A stretch of 64,000 bases of DNA from Acaudatibacter sp050729515 (GCA_050729515.1 JBOHLG010000002.1:124001-188000); one strand, 5' to 3'. Counted from the first letter of the stretch, positions 34,853 to 43,376 are shown. Numbers and translations are program-made. The notes: generated by a model not told the origin, from the letters alone.

Positions 34853-35866
34853 CTAGCCCCGGCCACGCTCTTGGGCGAGGCGGCGAGCGAGTACGGTGAT
34901 CGTCGCCTCCGCCTCGGCGGCGATCTCGGCGACGATCTCGCCGGCGCCCTTGATCTCGCGAACCAGGCCGACGCCCTGGCCGGCCCACAGCGAAAGGGCC
35001 TCGATCTCTCCGTTCGCGCCTGGCGGAGGTGTGACCGCGGCGTAGCGAGGGAGGGGGCGACCGTCGCCAAGGCGGGCGACCGCTTCCCCCTCTCCAGGCC
35101 GCGCGCCCGAGGGCGGCCGTCCGGCCGCCTCCCAGGCCTCGAAGGTGGAGTTGCGCAGGGTGCGGTGCGGCGCATCCGGCCATCCAAGGTCATAGAGGCT
35201 GGACCACACCGTCGAGGTCTCCGTCGCGGCGATGAGGCGCCTCTGATAGTCGGGGTGGATCGCCGCCTCGCGGCTGGCCAGGAACCTCGTCCCGATCCAC
35301 GCCCCAGTCGCCCCCAGCGCCAGGACCGCGGCGAGACCGGCCCCATCGACGACGCCTCCTGCGGCGAGCACCGGAACGCCGCGGGCCGCCTCGACCACCA
35401 CGCGAGTGAGGGGGAGAGTCGCGACTTCGCCCTTCACGTGGCCGCCGGCCTCCCACCCCTGGGCGACGAGGATATCGGGCCCACCATGGAGCGCCTCGCA
35501 GGCCTCCGCAGCGCTCGCCACCGTCTCGATGACGAGGCCGCCGGGGGCGTGGACCTTTTCGGCGAGCTTTCCGGGCCGCCCCCAGAAGAATGAGACGATC
35601 CGCGCCCCCGCCTCCAGACACGCCTCCAGCCGCTCCTCCTGGGGAAAGGCGAGGACGAGATTGATGCCGAAGGGCCTGGAGGTGAGCGCGCGCGTCGCGC
35701 GGATCTCCTCCTGCGCCTTCTCGATCGGCGTCCAGGAGAGCGCCAGCATGCCCAGGCCTCCCGCTTCGGAGACCGCCGCGGCCAGGGCTGGAGAGGTCGC
35801 CCCGCCCATCGGAGCCTGGATGACCGGATGGTCGATCCCCAGCGTCTGGGTCGCCGCCGTCCTCAT
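34853..35866 (-). CDS. nitronate monooxygenase (2-nitropropane dioxygenase family)
   Basis: This is a 337-aa FMN-dependent TIM-barrel protein. HPVIQAPMGGATSPALAAAV opens the fold. ILVAQGWEAGGHVKG near 154 holds the family GxExGGH-type phosphate/flavin segment. VPVLAAGGVVDGAGLAAVLALGATGAWIG is the FMN phosphate-binding region. It oxidises alkyl nitronates. The catalytic His is presumably in AGGH. It is divergent from the bifunctional aldolase gene (57 bp). A fossil of its 3' end lies on the other side of the CLC gene. Confidence 0.92.
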   Translation of the reverse strand: MRTAATQTLGIDHPVIQAPMGGATSPALAAAVSEAGGLGMLALSWTPIEKAQEEIRATRALTSRPFGINLVLAFPQEERLEACLEAGARIVSFFWGRPGKLAEKVHAPGGLVIETVASAAEACEALHGGPDILVAQGWEAGGHVKGEVATLPLTRVVVEAARGVPVLAAGGVVDGAGLAAVLALGATGAWIGTRFLASREAAIHPDYQRRLIAATETSTVWSSLYDLGWPDAPHRTLRNSTFEAWEAAGRPPSGARPGEGEAVARLGDGRPLPRYAAVTPPPGANGEIEALSLWAGQGVGLVREIKGAGEIVAEIAAEAEATITVLARRLAQERGRG

Positions 35867-35923
35867 CGTGGCTTTCTCCTCGTGCTAAGCACCTTTGGAT
35901 CAAACCACAGGCGAGGGGGCCTC

Positions 35924-37963
35924 ATGAAGAGCCGCTGGAAGGAGAAGGACGCGAGAGCGGCGCTCGTCCGATGGGGGGAGGCCGGCGACGACCTTGCCCT
36001 GCGCACCTACTCGGCCCGGCTCCTCGGCGCCGACCCATCCCTGGTCCTCCACGGCGGCGGAAACACCTCGGTCAAGACCACGGCGCGCGATCTCTTCGGC
36101 GAGCAGATCGATATCCTCTGCGTCAAGGGGAGCGGCTGGGACCTCGCCGAGATCGAGCCCGCCGGCCATCCGGCCGTGCGCCTTGTTCCGCTCCTTCGCC
36201 TTCGCACCCTCGATCGCCTCTCCGACGAGGAGATGGTCGACTTCCAGCGCGCCAATCTTCTTTCCCAGGCTTCGCCGAACCCGTCCGTGGAGACCCTCCT
36301 CCACGCGTTCCTGCCGGCGAAGTTCATCGATCACACCCATGCCGAGGCGATCCTGGCGCTCGCCGACCAGCCGGACGCCGAAACGGTCGTGGAAACGGCG
36401 TTCAGCGCCCGCGTCGGCTTCGTTCCCTACGTGATGCCGGGCTTCGCCCTCGCCAAACGCGCCGCAAAGGTCTTCGAGGCCAACTCGACCATCGAGGGCC
36501 TCATCCTCGAAAAACACGGCGTCTTCTCGTTCGGGGCGAGCGCCAAGGAGAGCTACGAGAGGATGATCGCCCTCGTCTCGACGGCCGAAGCCGTGATCGC
36601 CGCCCGATCAAAGGGCGAAGCGAAGAGGCCCGCGCCCCGGCCCCGCATCGCCAGGCTCGAGCCGGCGGCGGCGCTTCCCATCGTCCGCGGCCTCCTCGCC
36701 GAAGCGGCCGGGGACATTCATCCGCGCCACTGGATCTTCGATCTCAGAAGCGAGGGCGCGGCGCGCCGCCTCGCCGACCATCCGCGCCTGGCCGAGCTGG
36801 CCCAAAGGGGCGTGGCGACACCCGACCACGTCATCCGCACCAAGCCTGTCCCTCTCATCCTGCCGGCGTCCGGCCCCGACGCGGCGGCTTGGCGCAGGGC
36901 CGCCGCCGCCGCGCTCGAGGCGTTCGTCGCCCAATACCGGGCCTATTTCGCGCGCAACGCCGCGCGCGCTCCCTCGTCCAAGACGCCGCTCGATCCCCTG
37001 CCGAGGGTCCTCGCCATTCCGGGATTGGGCCTCGTCGGGGTCGGCCAAAACGCCAAGGCGGCGGGGACCGCGGCGGACATCGCCGCTTCCTGGGCGCGCA
37101 CGCTTCTCGCCGCCGAGGCGGTGGGGCGTTTTACGCCGGTCTCCGAGGAAGAGACCTTCGATCTCGAATACTGGTCGCTCGAACAGGCCAAGCTCGGCAA
37201 GGAGAAGCCGCTTCGGCTCGCCGGCAATGTCGTCCTCATCACCGGGGCGGCGGGGAGCATCGGGAGCGCGACCGCCCGCGCTTTCGCCCTTCAGGGCGCC
37301 GAAATCGCCGCGCTCGATCTTTCAGAGCCCGCGCCGGGGATCCTTCCCGCCGGCGCCCGCTTCCATCGCTGCGATGTCTCCAAAGCACGTGAAGTGCGCG
37401 CCGCCTTCGACGCGATCGCGGCGCGCTTCGGCGGCATCGACATCGTGGTCTCCAACGCCGGCTCGGCGCTCGCCGGCGAGATGGCCGAGATGGACGAGAG
37501 GCAGCTTCGGGCGAGCTTCGATCTCAACTTCTTCGCCCATCAGATTGTTGCGCGCGAGGCGGTGCGCGTCTTCCGCGCCCAGGGGATGGGCGGGGCGCTC
37601 CTATTCAACGTCTCCAAGCAGGCGGTGAATCCCGGCCCGGCGTTCGGAGCCTACGGAACCGCCAAGGCCGCGCTCCTCGCCCTTGTCCGCCAATACGCCC
37701 TCGAGCATGGGGCCGAGGGGGTGCGCGTCAACGCCGTCAACGCCGACCGCATCCGCTCGGGCCTCCTCACCCAAGGGATGATCGCCCAGAGGGCGAAAGC
37801 GCGTGGCCTTTCCGAAGAGGCCTACATGAAGGGCAACCTTCTTGGCCGGGAGGTGACCGCCGAGGATGTCGCCGAGGCTTTCGTCTTCGCCTCTCTGATG
37901 CGCGCCTCAACCGGCGCGGTGATCACCGTCGATGGCGGCAACATCGCGGCGATGATGCGCTGA
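35924..37963 (+). CDS. bifunctional aldolase/short-chain dehydrogenase (RhaD-type)
   Basis: This is a 679-aa fusion that starts at the ATG 35924. Residues about 1-380 are a class II aldolase/adducin domain (LVLHGGGNTSVKTTARDLFGE near 42-62; metal His in IDHTHAEAILAL near 138). Residues about 428-679 are an SDR dehydrogenase (VVLITGAAGSIGSATARAFA; IVVSNAGSA; YGTAKAALLALVRQYALEH with the YxxxK pair). Such fusions act on rhamnulose-1-phosphate or related sugar acids and reduce or oxidise the lactaldehyde formed. No other rhamnose genes are in the window, so the substrate is open. Confidence 0.9.
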   Translation: MKSRWKEKDARAALVRWGEAGDDLALRTYSARLLGADPSLVLHGGGNTSVKTTARDLFGEQIDILCVKGSGWDLAEIEPAGHPAVRLVPLLRLRTLDRLSDEEMVDFQRANLLSQASPNPSVETLLHAFLPAKFIDHTHAEAILALADQPDAETVVETAFSARVGFVPYVMPGFALAKRAAKVFEANSTIEGLILEKHGVFSFGASAKESYERMIALVSTAEAVIAARSKGEAKRPAPRPRIARLEPAAALPIVRGLLAEAAGDIHPRHWIFDLRSEGAARRLADHPRLAELAQRGVATPDHVIRTKPVPLILPASGPDAAAWRRAAAAALEAFVAQYRAYFARNAARAPSSKTPLDPLPRVLAIPGLGLVGVGQNAKAAGTAADIAASWARTLLAAEAVGRFTPVSEEETFDLEYWSLEQAKLGKEKPLRLAGNVVLITGAAGSIGSATARAFALQGAEIAALDLSEPAPGILPAGARFHRCDVSKAREVRAAFDAIAARFGGIDIVVSNAGSALAGEMAEMDERQLRASFDLNFFAHQIVAREAVRVFRAQGMGGALLFNVSKQAVNPGPAFGAYGTAKAALLALVRQYALEHGAEGVRVNAVNADRIRSGLLTQGMIAQRAKARGLSEEAYMKGNLLGREVTAEDVAEAFVFASLMRASTGAVITVDGGNIAAMMR

Positions 37964-37978
37964 GCGAAAGCGCGAGAC

Positions 37979-38473
37979 TCAGTCCTTCGTCGGTGGGCAG
38001 CCGGTGAACCGGCCGATCTCGGTCACGGTCAGGGTGGAGAGGTTGAGGGCCATGAGCGGGGTCATGGAGGCCGCGCCCCAGCCGGTGAAGAGATCGATCC
38101 GGCCCTTGTGGATCGCCGAGCCCTTGTCGGTGGCGTACCAGTAGCCGTCGTGCTTTCCCCCGCCCGGGAGCGGCATCCCCACGGTCTGTTTGATGAAGAG
38201 GACGGTGTGCTCGGGGATCTGTCTGGGGTCCACCGCGACGGTGCGCATTGGAACCACCTTGCAGCCCGAGGCGTCGCGCGTCCCGACCCCGCCTCCGACG
38301 TGATAGAGCGTCGCCTTGAGACCGAAAGTGGCGAGGATCGGCTTCAGGGTCGACTCGACCTTGCCGATGAGATCGCCGATCGGATCGCCGAAGGCGCCTT
38401 TGACCTGGGCGGCCTGGGCGCCCAAAGGCGTGAGAATCAAAAGCGCGGCGGCCCACGCGGCGCGTCGATTCAT
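37979..38473 (-). CDS. secreted 3D-domain protein (MltA-like catalytic fold)
   Basis: This is a 164-aa protein with a signal peptide (about 1-21, ending LGAQA-A). The Asp triad of the 3D domain can be traced in VAVDPRQIPEHT, YATDKGSAIHKGRIDLF and the surrounding strands. 3D domains occur in lytic transglycosylases such as MltA and in resuscitation-promoting factors. It may therefore cleave peptidoglycan in the periplasm, but it lacks the other MltA domain. It converges with the bifunctional aldolase gene. Confidence 0.85.
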   Translation of the reverse strand: MNRRAAWAAALLILTPLGAQAAQVKGAFGDPIGDLIGKVESTLKPILATFGLKATLYHVGGGVGTRDASGCKVVPMRTVAVDPRQIPEHTVLFIKQTVGMPLPGGGKHDGYWYATDKGSAIHKGRIDLFTGWGAASMTPLMALNLSTLTVTEIGRFTGCPPTKD

Positions 38474-38845
38474 GCTCTGACCCCCCGATTCCCGTCCGGC
38501 GGCGAAGCTTCTCTACAAGATGTGATGCAATCGGCGCAACCCCTTGGGAAGCGTCGGATCGTCGCGCCCCCAAGATCAAGATCAGATCACCGCAGCGATC
38601 AAAGAAGATCGCGGTTTCTTGATCCACGGTTCATTTACTATAATCTCAACTATTGCCGACACTGGATCCAAGCGTATCAAGACGTATTCATCAGACCATC
38701 GGATAGCCGTTCACCGGAGCATGAACGGGCTTGGCTTTAGTTGTGGATAACTGCGGTCTTGCGAGCCGTCGCGCCCTGGGCCATGACCCATTTCGCCAGC
38801 GTCCTTCGCCGCTTGCGCAAGGCTCTTCAAAGGTGCTTCGGGCCC
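38474..38845. other. AT-richer intergenic region before the S1/P1 nuclease
   Basis: No convincing gene is seen. The stretch 38570-38750 is clearly less GC-rich than its surroundings. It includes one perfect DnaA-box-like TGTGGATAA at 38742-38750. The promoters of the 3D-domain gene and the nuclease gene probably lie here. A single box does not make an origin. Confidence 0.4.
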
Positions 38846-39871
38846 ATGACCCGCTTGCCGACAGCGGCCCTCGCCGCCTTCGCCGCGTTCTTCCTTGCGT
38901 CCCCCGCCGCGCTCGCCTGGGGTTCGAGCGGCCACCGGATCATCGGACGCGTCGCGGTCGGAGCTCTCCCGGCCGACCTTCCGGCCTTTATCCGCTCGAA
39001 GGAGGCGATAGCCAAGGTCGGGGAACTCTCGCGTGAGCCGGACCGCTGGAAGGGCGCAGGCAAGACCCACGACGCCGATCTCTCGCCGGCCCATTATGTC
39101 GATGTCGATGACCGTGCGAGGGTGCTCGGCGGACCTGCCCTCACCGATCTTCCCGACACCAGGGGCGCGTACGAGCGCGATCTCCGCCGGGTCGGGGCGG
39201 ACGGCTGGCGAGCCGGCTATCTTCCCTACTCCATCGTCGAGACCTGGCAGCAGCTCGCCTTCGATTTCGCCTATTGGCGGGCGGATGCCGCCGGCGCCCG
39301 CATGGACCCCGATCCCGCCCACCGCTCATGGCTCGCCGCCGATGAAGCCGAGCGCGAAGCTCTCACCCTTCGCGATCTGGGGGTCCTTTCCCACTACGTG
39401 GGCGATGGCAGCCAGCCGCTCCACGTCACCTGGCACTTCAACGGTTGGGGACCGCACCCCAATCCCGAAGGGTTCACCAACGATCCGATCCACATCCCTT
39501 TCGAGGGGCCGTTCGTGCGAAGCTTCGTGACGCCCCAGATGGTGGAAGCGCGCCTTAGCCCCTACCGGGCCGACCCCCGACCGATCCTGAAGCGCGTCGA
39601 AGCCTACCTCCTGGCGACCAATCGCGAGGTCGTTCCCCTTTACCGGTTGTGGAAGGCGGGCGGCTTCGCCCCAGGCGACCCCAAGGCCGATCTCAGGGGC
39701 GAGGCCTTCGCCGCCGATCGCCTGGCGGACGGCGCCTCGGAGCTGCGCGACCTCGTCGTCGACGCCTGGAAAAAGAGCGAGGATGACGAAGTCGGCTGGC
39801 CGGCGGTCCCGGTGAAAGCGATCGAGGCGGGAAAGATCGATCCCTACGACTCCCTCTATGGGACCGACTGA
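38846..39871 (+). CDS. secreted S1/P1-family zinc nuclease
   Basis: This is a 341-aa protein that starts at the ATG 38846 (MTRLPTAALAAFAAF). An upstream in-frame ATG at 38741 would spoil the signal peptide. Signal cleavage after SPAALA would leave Trp25 as the new N-terminus, and in S1/P1 nucleases this Trp is a zinc ligand. GSSGHRIIGRVA follows, then LSHYVGDGSQPLHVTWHFNG near 178-197 with the His/Asp zinc ligands, and further His in PIHIPFEG. These enzymes cut single-stranded DNA and RNA, and also remove 3' phosphates, outside the cytosol. It is followed by folD after 3 bp. Confidence 0.92.
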   Translation: MTRLPTAALAAFAAFFLASPAALAWGSSGHRIIGRVAVGALPADLPAFIRSKEAIAKVGELSREPDRWKGAGKTHDADLSPAHYVDVDDRARVLGGPALTDLPDTRGAYERDLRRVGADGWRAGYLPYSIVETWQQLAFDFAYWRADAAGARMDPDPAHRSWLAADEAEREALTLRDLGVLSHYVGDGSQPLHVTWHFNGWGPHPNPEGFTNDPIHIPFEGPFVRSFVTPQMVEARLSPYRADPRPILKRVEAYLLATNREVVPLYRLWKAGGFAPGDPKADLRGEAFAADRLADGASELRDLVVDAWKKSEDDEVGWPAVPVKAIEAGKIDPYDSLYGTD

Positions 39872-39874
39872 GCC

Positions 39875-40765
39875 GTGACCGCCAGGATCATCGAAGCTGG
39901 CGACATCGCCTCGGCCCTGGTGGAGAAGGTCGCCGCCGGGGCGGCGGAATTGATGGCGCGCACTGGAGCAAGGCCTGGTCTGGCGGTGATCCTCGCCGGC
40001 GATGATCCGGCGAGCGCCATCTACGTCCGATCCAAGGCGGAGCAGAGCCGCGCCGCCGGATTCCACTCGGAGATCCATCGCCTCTCCGCCAATGTCTCCC
40101 AGGCCGAGCTCGAGGCCCTGGTGGGGCGCCTCAACGCCGACCGCGCCATCCATGGCGTACTGGTCCAGCTTCCCCTGCCGGCTGGTCTCAGCGCCGCCGC
40201 CGTCCTCGCCCGGCTCGATCCGGCCAAGGACGTCGATGGCCTCACTCTGGAAAGCGCAGGGCGTCTGGCGAGCGGCCTTGCGGGCCTCGTCCCCTGCACG
40301 CCCAAGGGCTGCATGATCCTCCTTTCGGAGACCCTGGGCGAGTTCTCCGGCAAGGAAGCGGTAGTGGTCGGCCGCTCGATCCTGGTCGGCCGCCCGATCG
40401 CCCAACTCCTGCTTGGAGCAGACTGCACGGTCACCATGGCGCACTCCAAGACAATCGACCTTCCCGCCGTTTGCCGTCGGGCCGACATCCTCATCGTCGC
40501 CGCCGGGCGGGCGGAGATGGTGCGCGGCTCATGGATCAAGCCTGGCGCCGCGGTTATCGACGTGGGGATCAATCGCGTTCCCTTCCGCGATCCGGTGAAG
40601 GCCGCCGCCGGCAAGACCAAGGTGGTGGGCGATGTCGCCTTCAAGGAGGCGGCGGAGGTCGCCGACTGGATCACCAAGGTGCCCGGCGGGGTGGGTCTGA
40701 TGACCGTCGCCTGCCTGCTCTCCAACACCCTGCTCGCCGCACGCCGCAGTCTCGGATTGGAGTGA
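39875..40765 (+). CDS. folD: bifunctional methylenetetrahydrofolate dehydrogenase/cyclohydrolase
   Basis: This is a 296-aa protein that starts at the GTG 39875, 3 bp after the nuclease stop. It interconverts 5,10-methylene- and 10-formyl-tetrahydrofolate. Family motifs are YVRSKAEQSRAAG near 50 (the Lys is catalytic in the cyclohydrolase), VLVQLPLPAGL, GRSILVGRPIAQLLL near 168 (NADP site) and KVPGGVGLMTVACL near 266. The last differs from the common PGGVGPMT by Leu for Pro. Length agrees with FolD. A GTG start without a strong ribosome-binding site suggests coupling to the nuclease gene. Confidence 0.93.
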   Translation: MTARIIEAGDIASALVEKVAAGAAELMARTGARPGLAVILAGDDPASAIYVRSKAEQSRAAGFHSEIHRLSANVSQAELEALVGRLNADRAIHGVLVQLPLPAGLSAAAVLARLDPAKDVDGLTLESAGRLASGLAGLVPCTPKGCMILLSETLGEFSGKEAVVVGRSILVGRPIAQLLLGADCTVTMAHSKTIDLPAVCRRADILIVAAGRAEMVRGSWIKPGAAVIDVGINRVPFRDPVKAAAGKTKVVGDVAFKEAAEVADWITKVPGGVGLMTVACLLSNTLLAARRSLGLE

Positions 40766-40795
40766 ACTTTCCCTGCCCGTGGTAGTCTTTCCGCC

Positions 40796-41515
40796 ATGGC
40801 CGAATCGATGACCGGAAGGGTGAGCGTCTCGGCGAGTGGCCCGGCAAGTGGCCCGGGGAGCGGATCGGGTATGTTCGGCTGGATCCGGGCCCTGATGCCG
40901 CGCGAAGAGCACTTCTTCGAGCTCTTCTCCTCGCACGCCCGAACGCTCCTCGCTGGAGCGAGGGCGCTGGCCCGCCTCATCGAGGGCGGGGCGGGCATGG
41001 CCGAAGCGTCGGCCGAAATCGCCGCCCGGGAGGACGAGGCCGATCACATCACCCGCGACATCCTCCTGGCGGTGCGACGCACCTTCATCACCCCCTTCGA
41101 CCGCGGCGACATCTCCGATCTGGCTGGCCTTCTCGACGACGCCATCGACCAGATGTTCAAGACGTCCAAGACCATCCACCTCTTCGAGGTGACAAGCTTC
41201 GCCCCCGATATGAAGCGGATGGCCGAGATCATCGTGGCGGCGGCCGAGCGCACTCTCGAGGCGATCGACCTGCTCTCGGCCATGCGCCGCAACACCGCCC
41301 GCCTCAACGCCATCAGCGAGGAGATCATCGCCCTGGAGGAGGAAGCCGACGGCCTCTACGACGCCGGGCGCAAGGCCCTCTTCCTCGCCCACCGCAGCGG
41401 ACCGGCGATGGACTACATCGTCGGCGACGACATCTTCAGCCACCTCGAGAAGGTAGTCGACCGCTTCGAGGACGTCGCCAACCGGATCAGCGCCATCCTG
41501 ATCGAGAACGTCTAG
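40796..41515 (+). CDS. PhoU-like DUF47 protein, partner of the PiT phosphate transporter
   Basis: This is a 239-aa protein from the ATG 40796. A second start at 40871 (MFGWIRALMPREEHFFELF, 214 aa) has GGGGAG nearby and removes a Gly/Ser-rich N-terminus, so it may be the true one. The DUF47 features are EHFFELFSSHARTLLAGA, EDEADHITRDILLAVRRTFITPFDRGDI and HLEKVVDRFEDVANRI. DUF47 proteins are encoded next to PiT permeases and are thought to control them. The TAG stop lies inside the first palindromic element (41512-41590). The PiT gene follows. Confidence 0.9.
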   Translation: MAESMTGRVSVSASGPASGPGSGSGMFGWIRALMPREEHFFELFSSHARTLLAGARALARLIEGGAGMAEASAEIAAREDEADHITRDILLAVRRTFITPFDRGDISDLAGLLDDAIDQMFKTSKTIHLFEVTSFAPDMKRMAEIIVAAAERTLEAIDLLSAMRRNTARLNAISEEIIALEEEADGLYDAGRKALFLAHRSGPAMDYIVGDDIFSHLEKVVDRFEDVANRISAILIENV

Positions 41516-41590
41516 TGCCGTGAATTGGACGTTCGTTTCAATTTTTGGGGAAGGCTCAGTGACGAACGTCAAATTCGTCAACGACGCTAG
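41512..41590. repeat. palindromic element A
   Basis: The element is bounded by CTAG at both ends. Arms at 41522-41536 (GAATTGGACGTTCGT) and 41562-41576 pair with one mismatch around a 25-nt loop. It begins on the stop codon of the PhoU-like gene. Confidence 0.75.
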
Positions 41591-41603
41591 AATCATTAGC
41601 TGT

Positions 41604-41678
41604 CTAGTGCCCTTCTCGATTCCGACGTTCGGCCGGCGTTCGCCCCAGGCGGATCGAACGTCGGAATCGGGACACTAG
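41604..41678. repeat. palindromic element B (same family as 42869-42945)
   Basis: The element runs from CTAGTG to CACTAG. Arms CGATTCCGACGTTCG (41617-41631) and 41655-41669 are perfectly complementary over 15 bp with a 23-nt loop containing CAGGCGGAT. It matches element E, with paired changes in the arms. Confidence 0.85.
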
Positions 41679-41741
41679 CGCGGCCATGGCCGAAGCCGGA
41701 GTGACCGCCCCCGATGACGGCCCCCGGACGATTGGCCCCAG

Positions 41742-42740
41742 ATGACCGGAGTGACCCTGGCGCTCGTCGCTCTCATCGCCGTCGCGCTCATCTTCGATTT
41801 CCTGAACGGTTTCCACGATGCGGCCAATTCCATCGCCACCGTCGTCTCCACCCGCGTCCTTCCGCCCCGCGTGGCGGTCGCCTGGGCCGCCTTCTTCAAC
41901 TTCATCGCCTTCCTCGTGTTCGGTCTGCACGTCGCCAAGACCGTCGGATCGGGGATCATCTCGCCTTCGATCATCGATGATGCGGTGATCTTCGGGGCGC
42001 TCTTCGGGGCGATCGTGTGGGACATCGTCACCTGGCTTCTAGGCCTTCCGACCAGTTCCTCGCACGCCCTCATCGGAGGCCTCATCGGGGCGGGTCTGGC
42101 CAAGGCGGGGCCTTCGGCAGTGGTCGCCGACGGGGTGATCAAGACCGCGCTCGGCATCGTCATCTCTCCGGCGATCGGGTTCATCCTCGCCGTCCTTCTC
42201 GCCCTGGCGATCGCCTGGATGTTCATCCGATCCACGCCGGCCCTGGTGGACGGGATCTTCCGTCGCCTTCAGTACATTTCGGCCGCCGCCTACTCCCTCT
42301 CCCATGGCGGCAATGACGCTCAGAAGACCATGGGGGTCATCGCCGTCCTCCTCTTCGCCCATCATCTGGAGACCGGCGGCTTTCATGTGCCGCTCTGGGT
42401 GGTGCTCGCCTGCCAGGCGGCCATGGGCCTTGGGACCCTTTTCGGCGGCTGGAGGATTGTGCGCACCATGGGAAGCCGCATCACCACCTTGAGGCCGGTG
42501 CAGGGCTTCTGCGCCGAGACCGGAGGGGCATCGGCGATTTTCCTCGCCACCTGGCTTGGCGTGCCGGTCTCCACCACCCACACCATCACCGGCGGCATCG
42601 TCGGGGTGGGGACAGCGAGGAACGCCTCCGCGGTGCGCTGGCGCGTCGCCAAGGACATCGTGATCGCCTGGATCGTCACCATGCCCGCCGCCGGCCTCAT
42701 CGCCGCCGCCGCGACCTTCGCCGCCGAAGGGTTCCACTAG
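41742..42740 (+). CDS. PiT-family inorganic phosphate transporter
   Basis: This is a 332-aa membrane protein with the two inverted PiT repeats: FDFLNGFHDAANSIATVVST at about 15-34 and SHGGNDAQKTMGVIAVLL near 187. Both match the GANDVANA-type signature. TSSSHALIGGLIGAGLAKAG and STTHTITGGIVGVGTARNA are the matching second motifs in each half. It imports phosphate or metal-phosphate using the proton gradient. It forms a pair with the PhoU-like DUF47 gene upstream. Palindromic elements lie immediately on both sides. Confidence 0.95.
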   Translation: MTGVTLALVALIAVALIFDFLNGFHDAANSIATVVSTRVLPPRVAVAWAAFFNFIAFLVFGLHVAKTVGSGIISPSIIDDAVIFGALFGAIVWDIVTWLLGLPTSSSHALIGGLIGAGLAKAGPSAVVADGVIKTALGIVISPAIGFILAVLLALAIAWMFIRSTPALVDGIFRRLQYISAAAYSLSHGGNDAQKTMGVIAVLLFAHHLETGGFHVPLWVVLACQAAMGLGTLFGGWRIVRTMGSRITTLRPVQGFCAETGGASAIFLATWLGVPVSTTHTITGGIVGVGTARNASAVRWRVAKDIVIAWIVTMPAAGLIAAAATFAAEGFH

Positions 42741-42749
42741 AGATCGTCC

Positions 42750-42801
42750 CTAGTGGATCGTAGCAAACGGATGGTTCCCATCCGTTTGTGGTCCGATCCA
42801 C
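42750..42801. repeat. palindromic element C
   Basis: This is a two-level palindrome: outer arms GTGGATCG (42753-42760) and CGATCCAC (42794-42801), inner arms CAAACGGATGG (42764-42774) and CCATCCGTTTG (42778-42788). It starts with CTAGTG, 10 bases after the PiT stop. Confidence 0.8.
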
Positions 42802-42820
42802 GTCGATTCAAGGCTTTGTG

Positions 42821-42866
42821 GTGCGACTCCGGCTGGATCGCCGGGATGCGTTTGTTGGAGTCGCAC
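42821..42866. repeat. palindromic element D
   Basis: GTGCGACTCC at 42821-42830 and GGAGTCGCAC at 42857-42866 form a perfect 10-bp stem with a 26-nt loop containing GGCTGGATCG. It lies directly between elements C and E. Confidence 0.8.
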
Positions 42867-42868
42867 AG

Positions 42869-42945
42869 CTAGTGGTCCTTCTGATTCCGACATTTGCCCG
42901 ACGCGCGGTATCAGGCGGATGCAAATGTTGGAATCGGACCACTAG
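42869..42945. repeat. palindromic element E (same family as 41604-41678)
   Basis: The element runs from CTAGTGG to CCACTAG. Arms GATTCCGACATTTGC (42883-42897) and 42921-42935 pair over 15 bp with one G.T. The loop again has CAGGCGGAT. It ends 2 nt before the Nudix GTG start. Confidence 0.85.
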
Positions 42946-42947
42946 CC

Positions 42948-43376
42948 GTGCCCCGGCCGAGAGACCAGGTCGGCGCCCTTCCCTGGCGGCGAGGGCCGGG
43001 ACTTCAGGTCCTTCTGATCACCTCGCGGGAGACCGGCCGCTGGCTCATCCCCAAGGGCTGGCCGATGGCCGGCCTTTCCGACGCCGAGGCGGCGGCCCGC
43101 GAGGCGGCCGAGGAGGCGGGGGTCGAGGGCCGCATCGGCGAGGAGGCTCTGGGCGCCTACGCTTACGTGAAGTTCGCCAAGTCCGGCGAGGGTTTCGCCT
43201 GCAAGGTCCAGGTCTTCCCCCTCGAAGTCGAGCGCACGCTCGCCTCCTGGCGCGAAATGGGCCAGAGGCGGCTCTGGTGGACTTCGCCCGAGGAGGCCGC
43301 CGACTCCGTCCTCGAAAGGGGTCTCTCCCGCCTCATCCGGCGGTTTGCGAAAGGCTCTTCAACCGCCCGCAGCTGA
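42948..43376 (+). CDS. Nudix hydrolase
   Basis: This is a 142-aa protein that starts at the GTG 42948 directly after element E. An earlier in-frame ATG at 42894 lies within the palindrome and is unlikely. The Nudix box can be read near 37-60: G..LSDAEAAAREAAEEAGVEG, with the REAAEEAG core. QVLLITSRETGRWLIPKGWP before it is typical of diphosphoinositol or (di)nucleoside polyphosphate hydrolases. It hydrolyses nucleoside or inositol diphosphate-linked compounds. Its 3' end overlaps the convergent lipoprotein gene by 18 bp. Confidence 0.9.
   Translation: MPRPRDQVGALPWRRGPGLQVLLITSRETGRWLIPKGWPMAGLSDAEAAAREAAEEAGVEGRIGEEALGAYAYVKFAKSGEGFACKVQVFPLEVERTLASWREMGQRRLWWTSPEEAADSVLERGLSRLIRRFAKGSSTARS

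Noticed and set aside
38742..38750. Origin of replication
   Set aside because: One DnaA-box-like sequence in an AT-richer gap is not enough. There is no box cluster and no dnaA, dnaN or hemE neighbour.
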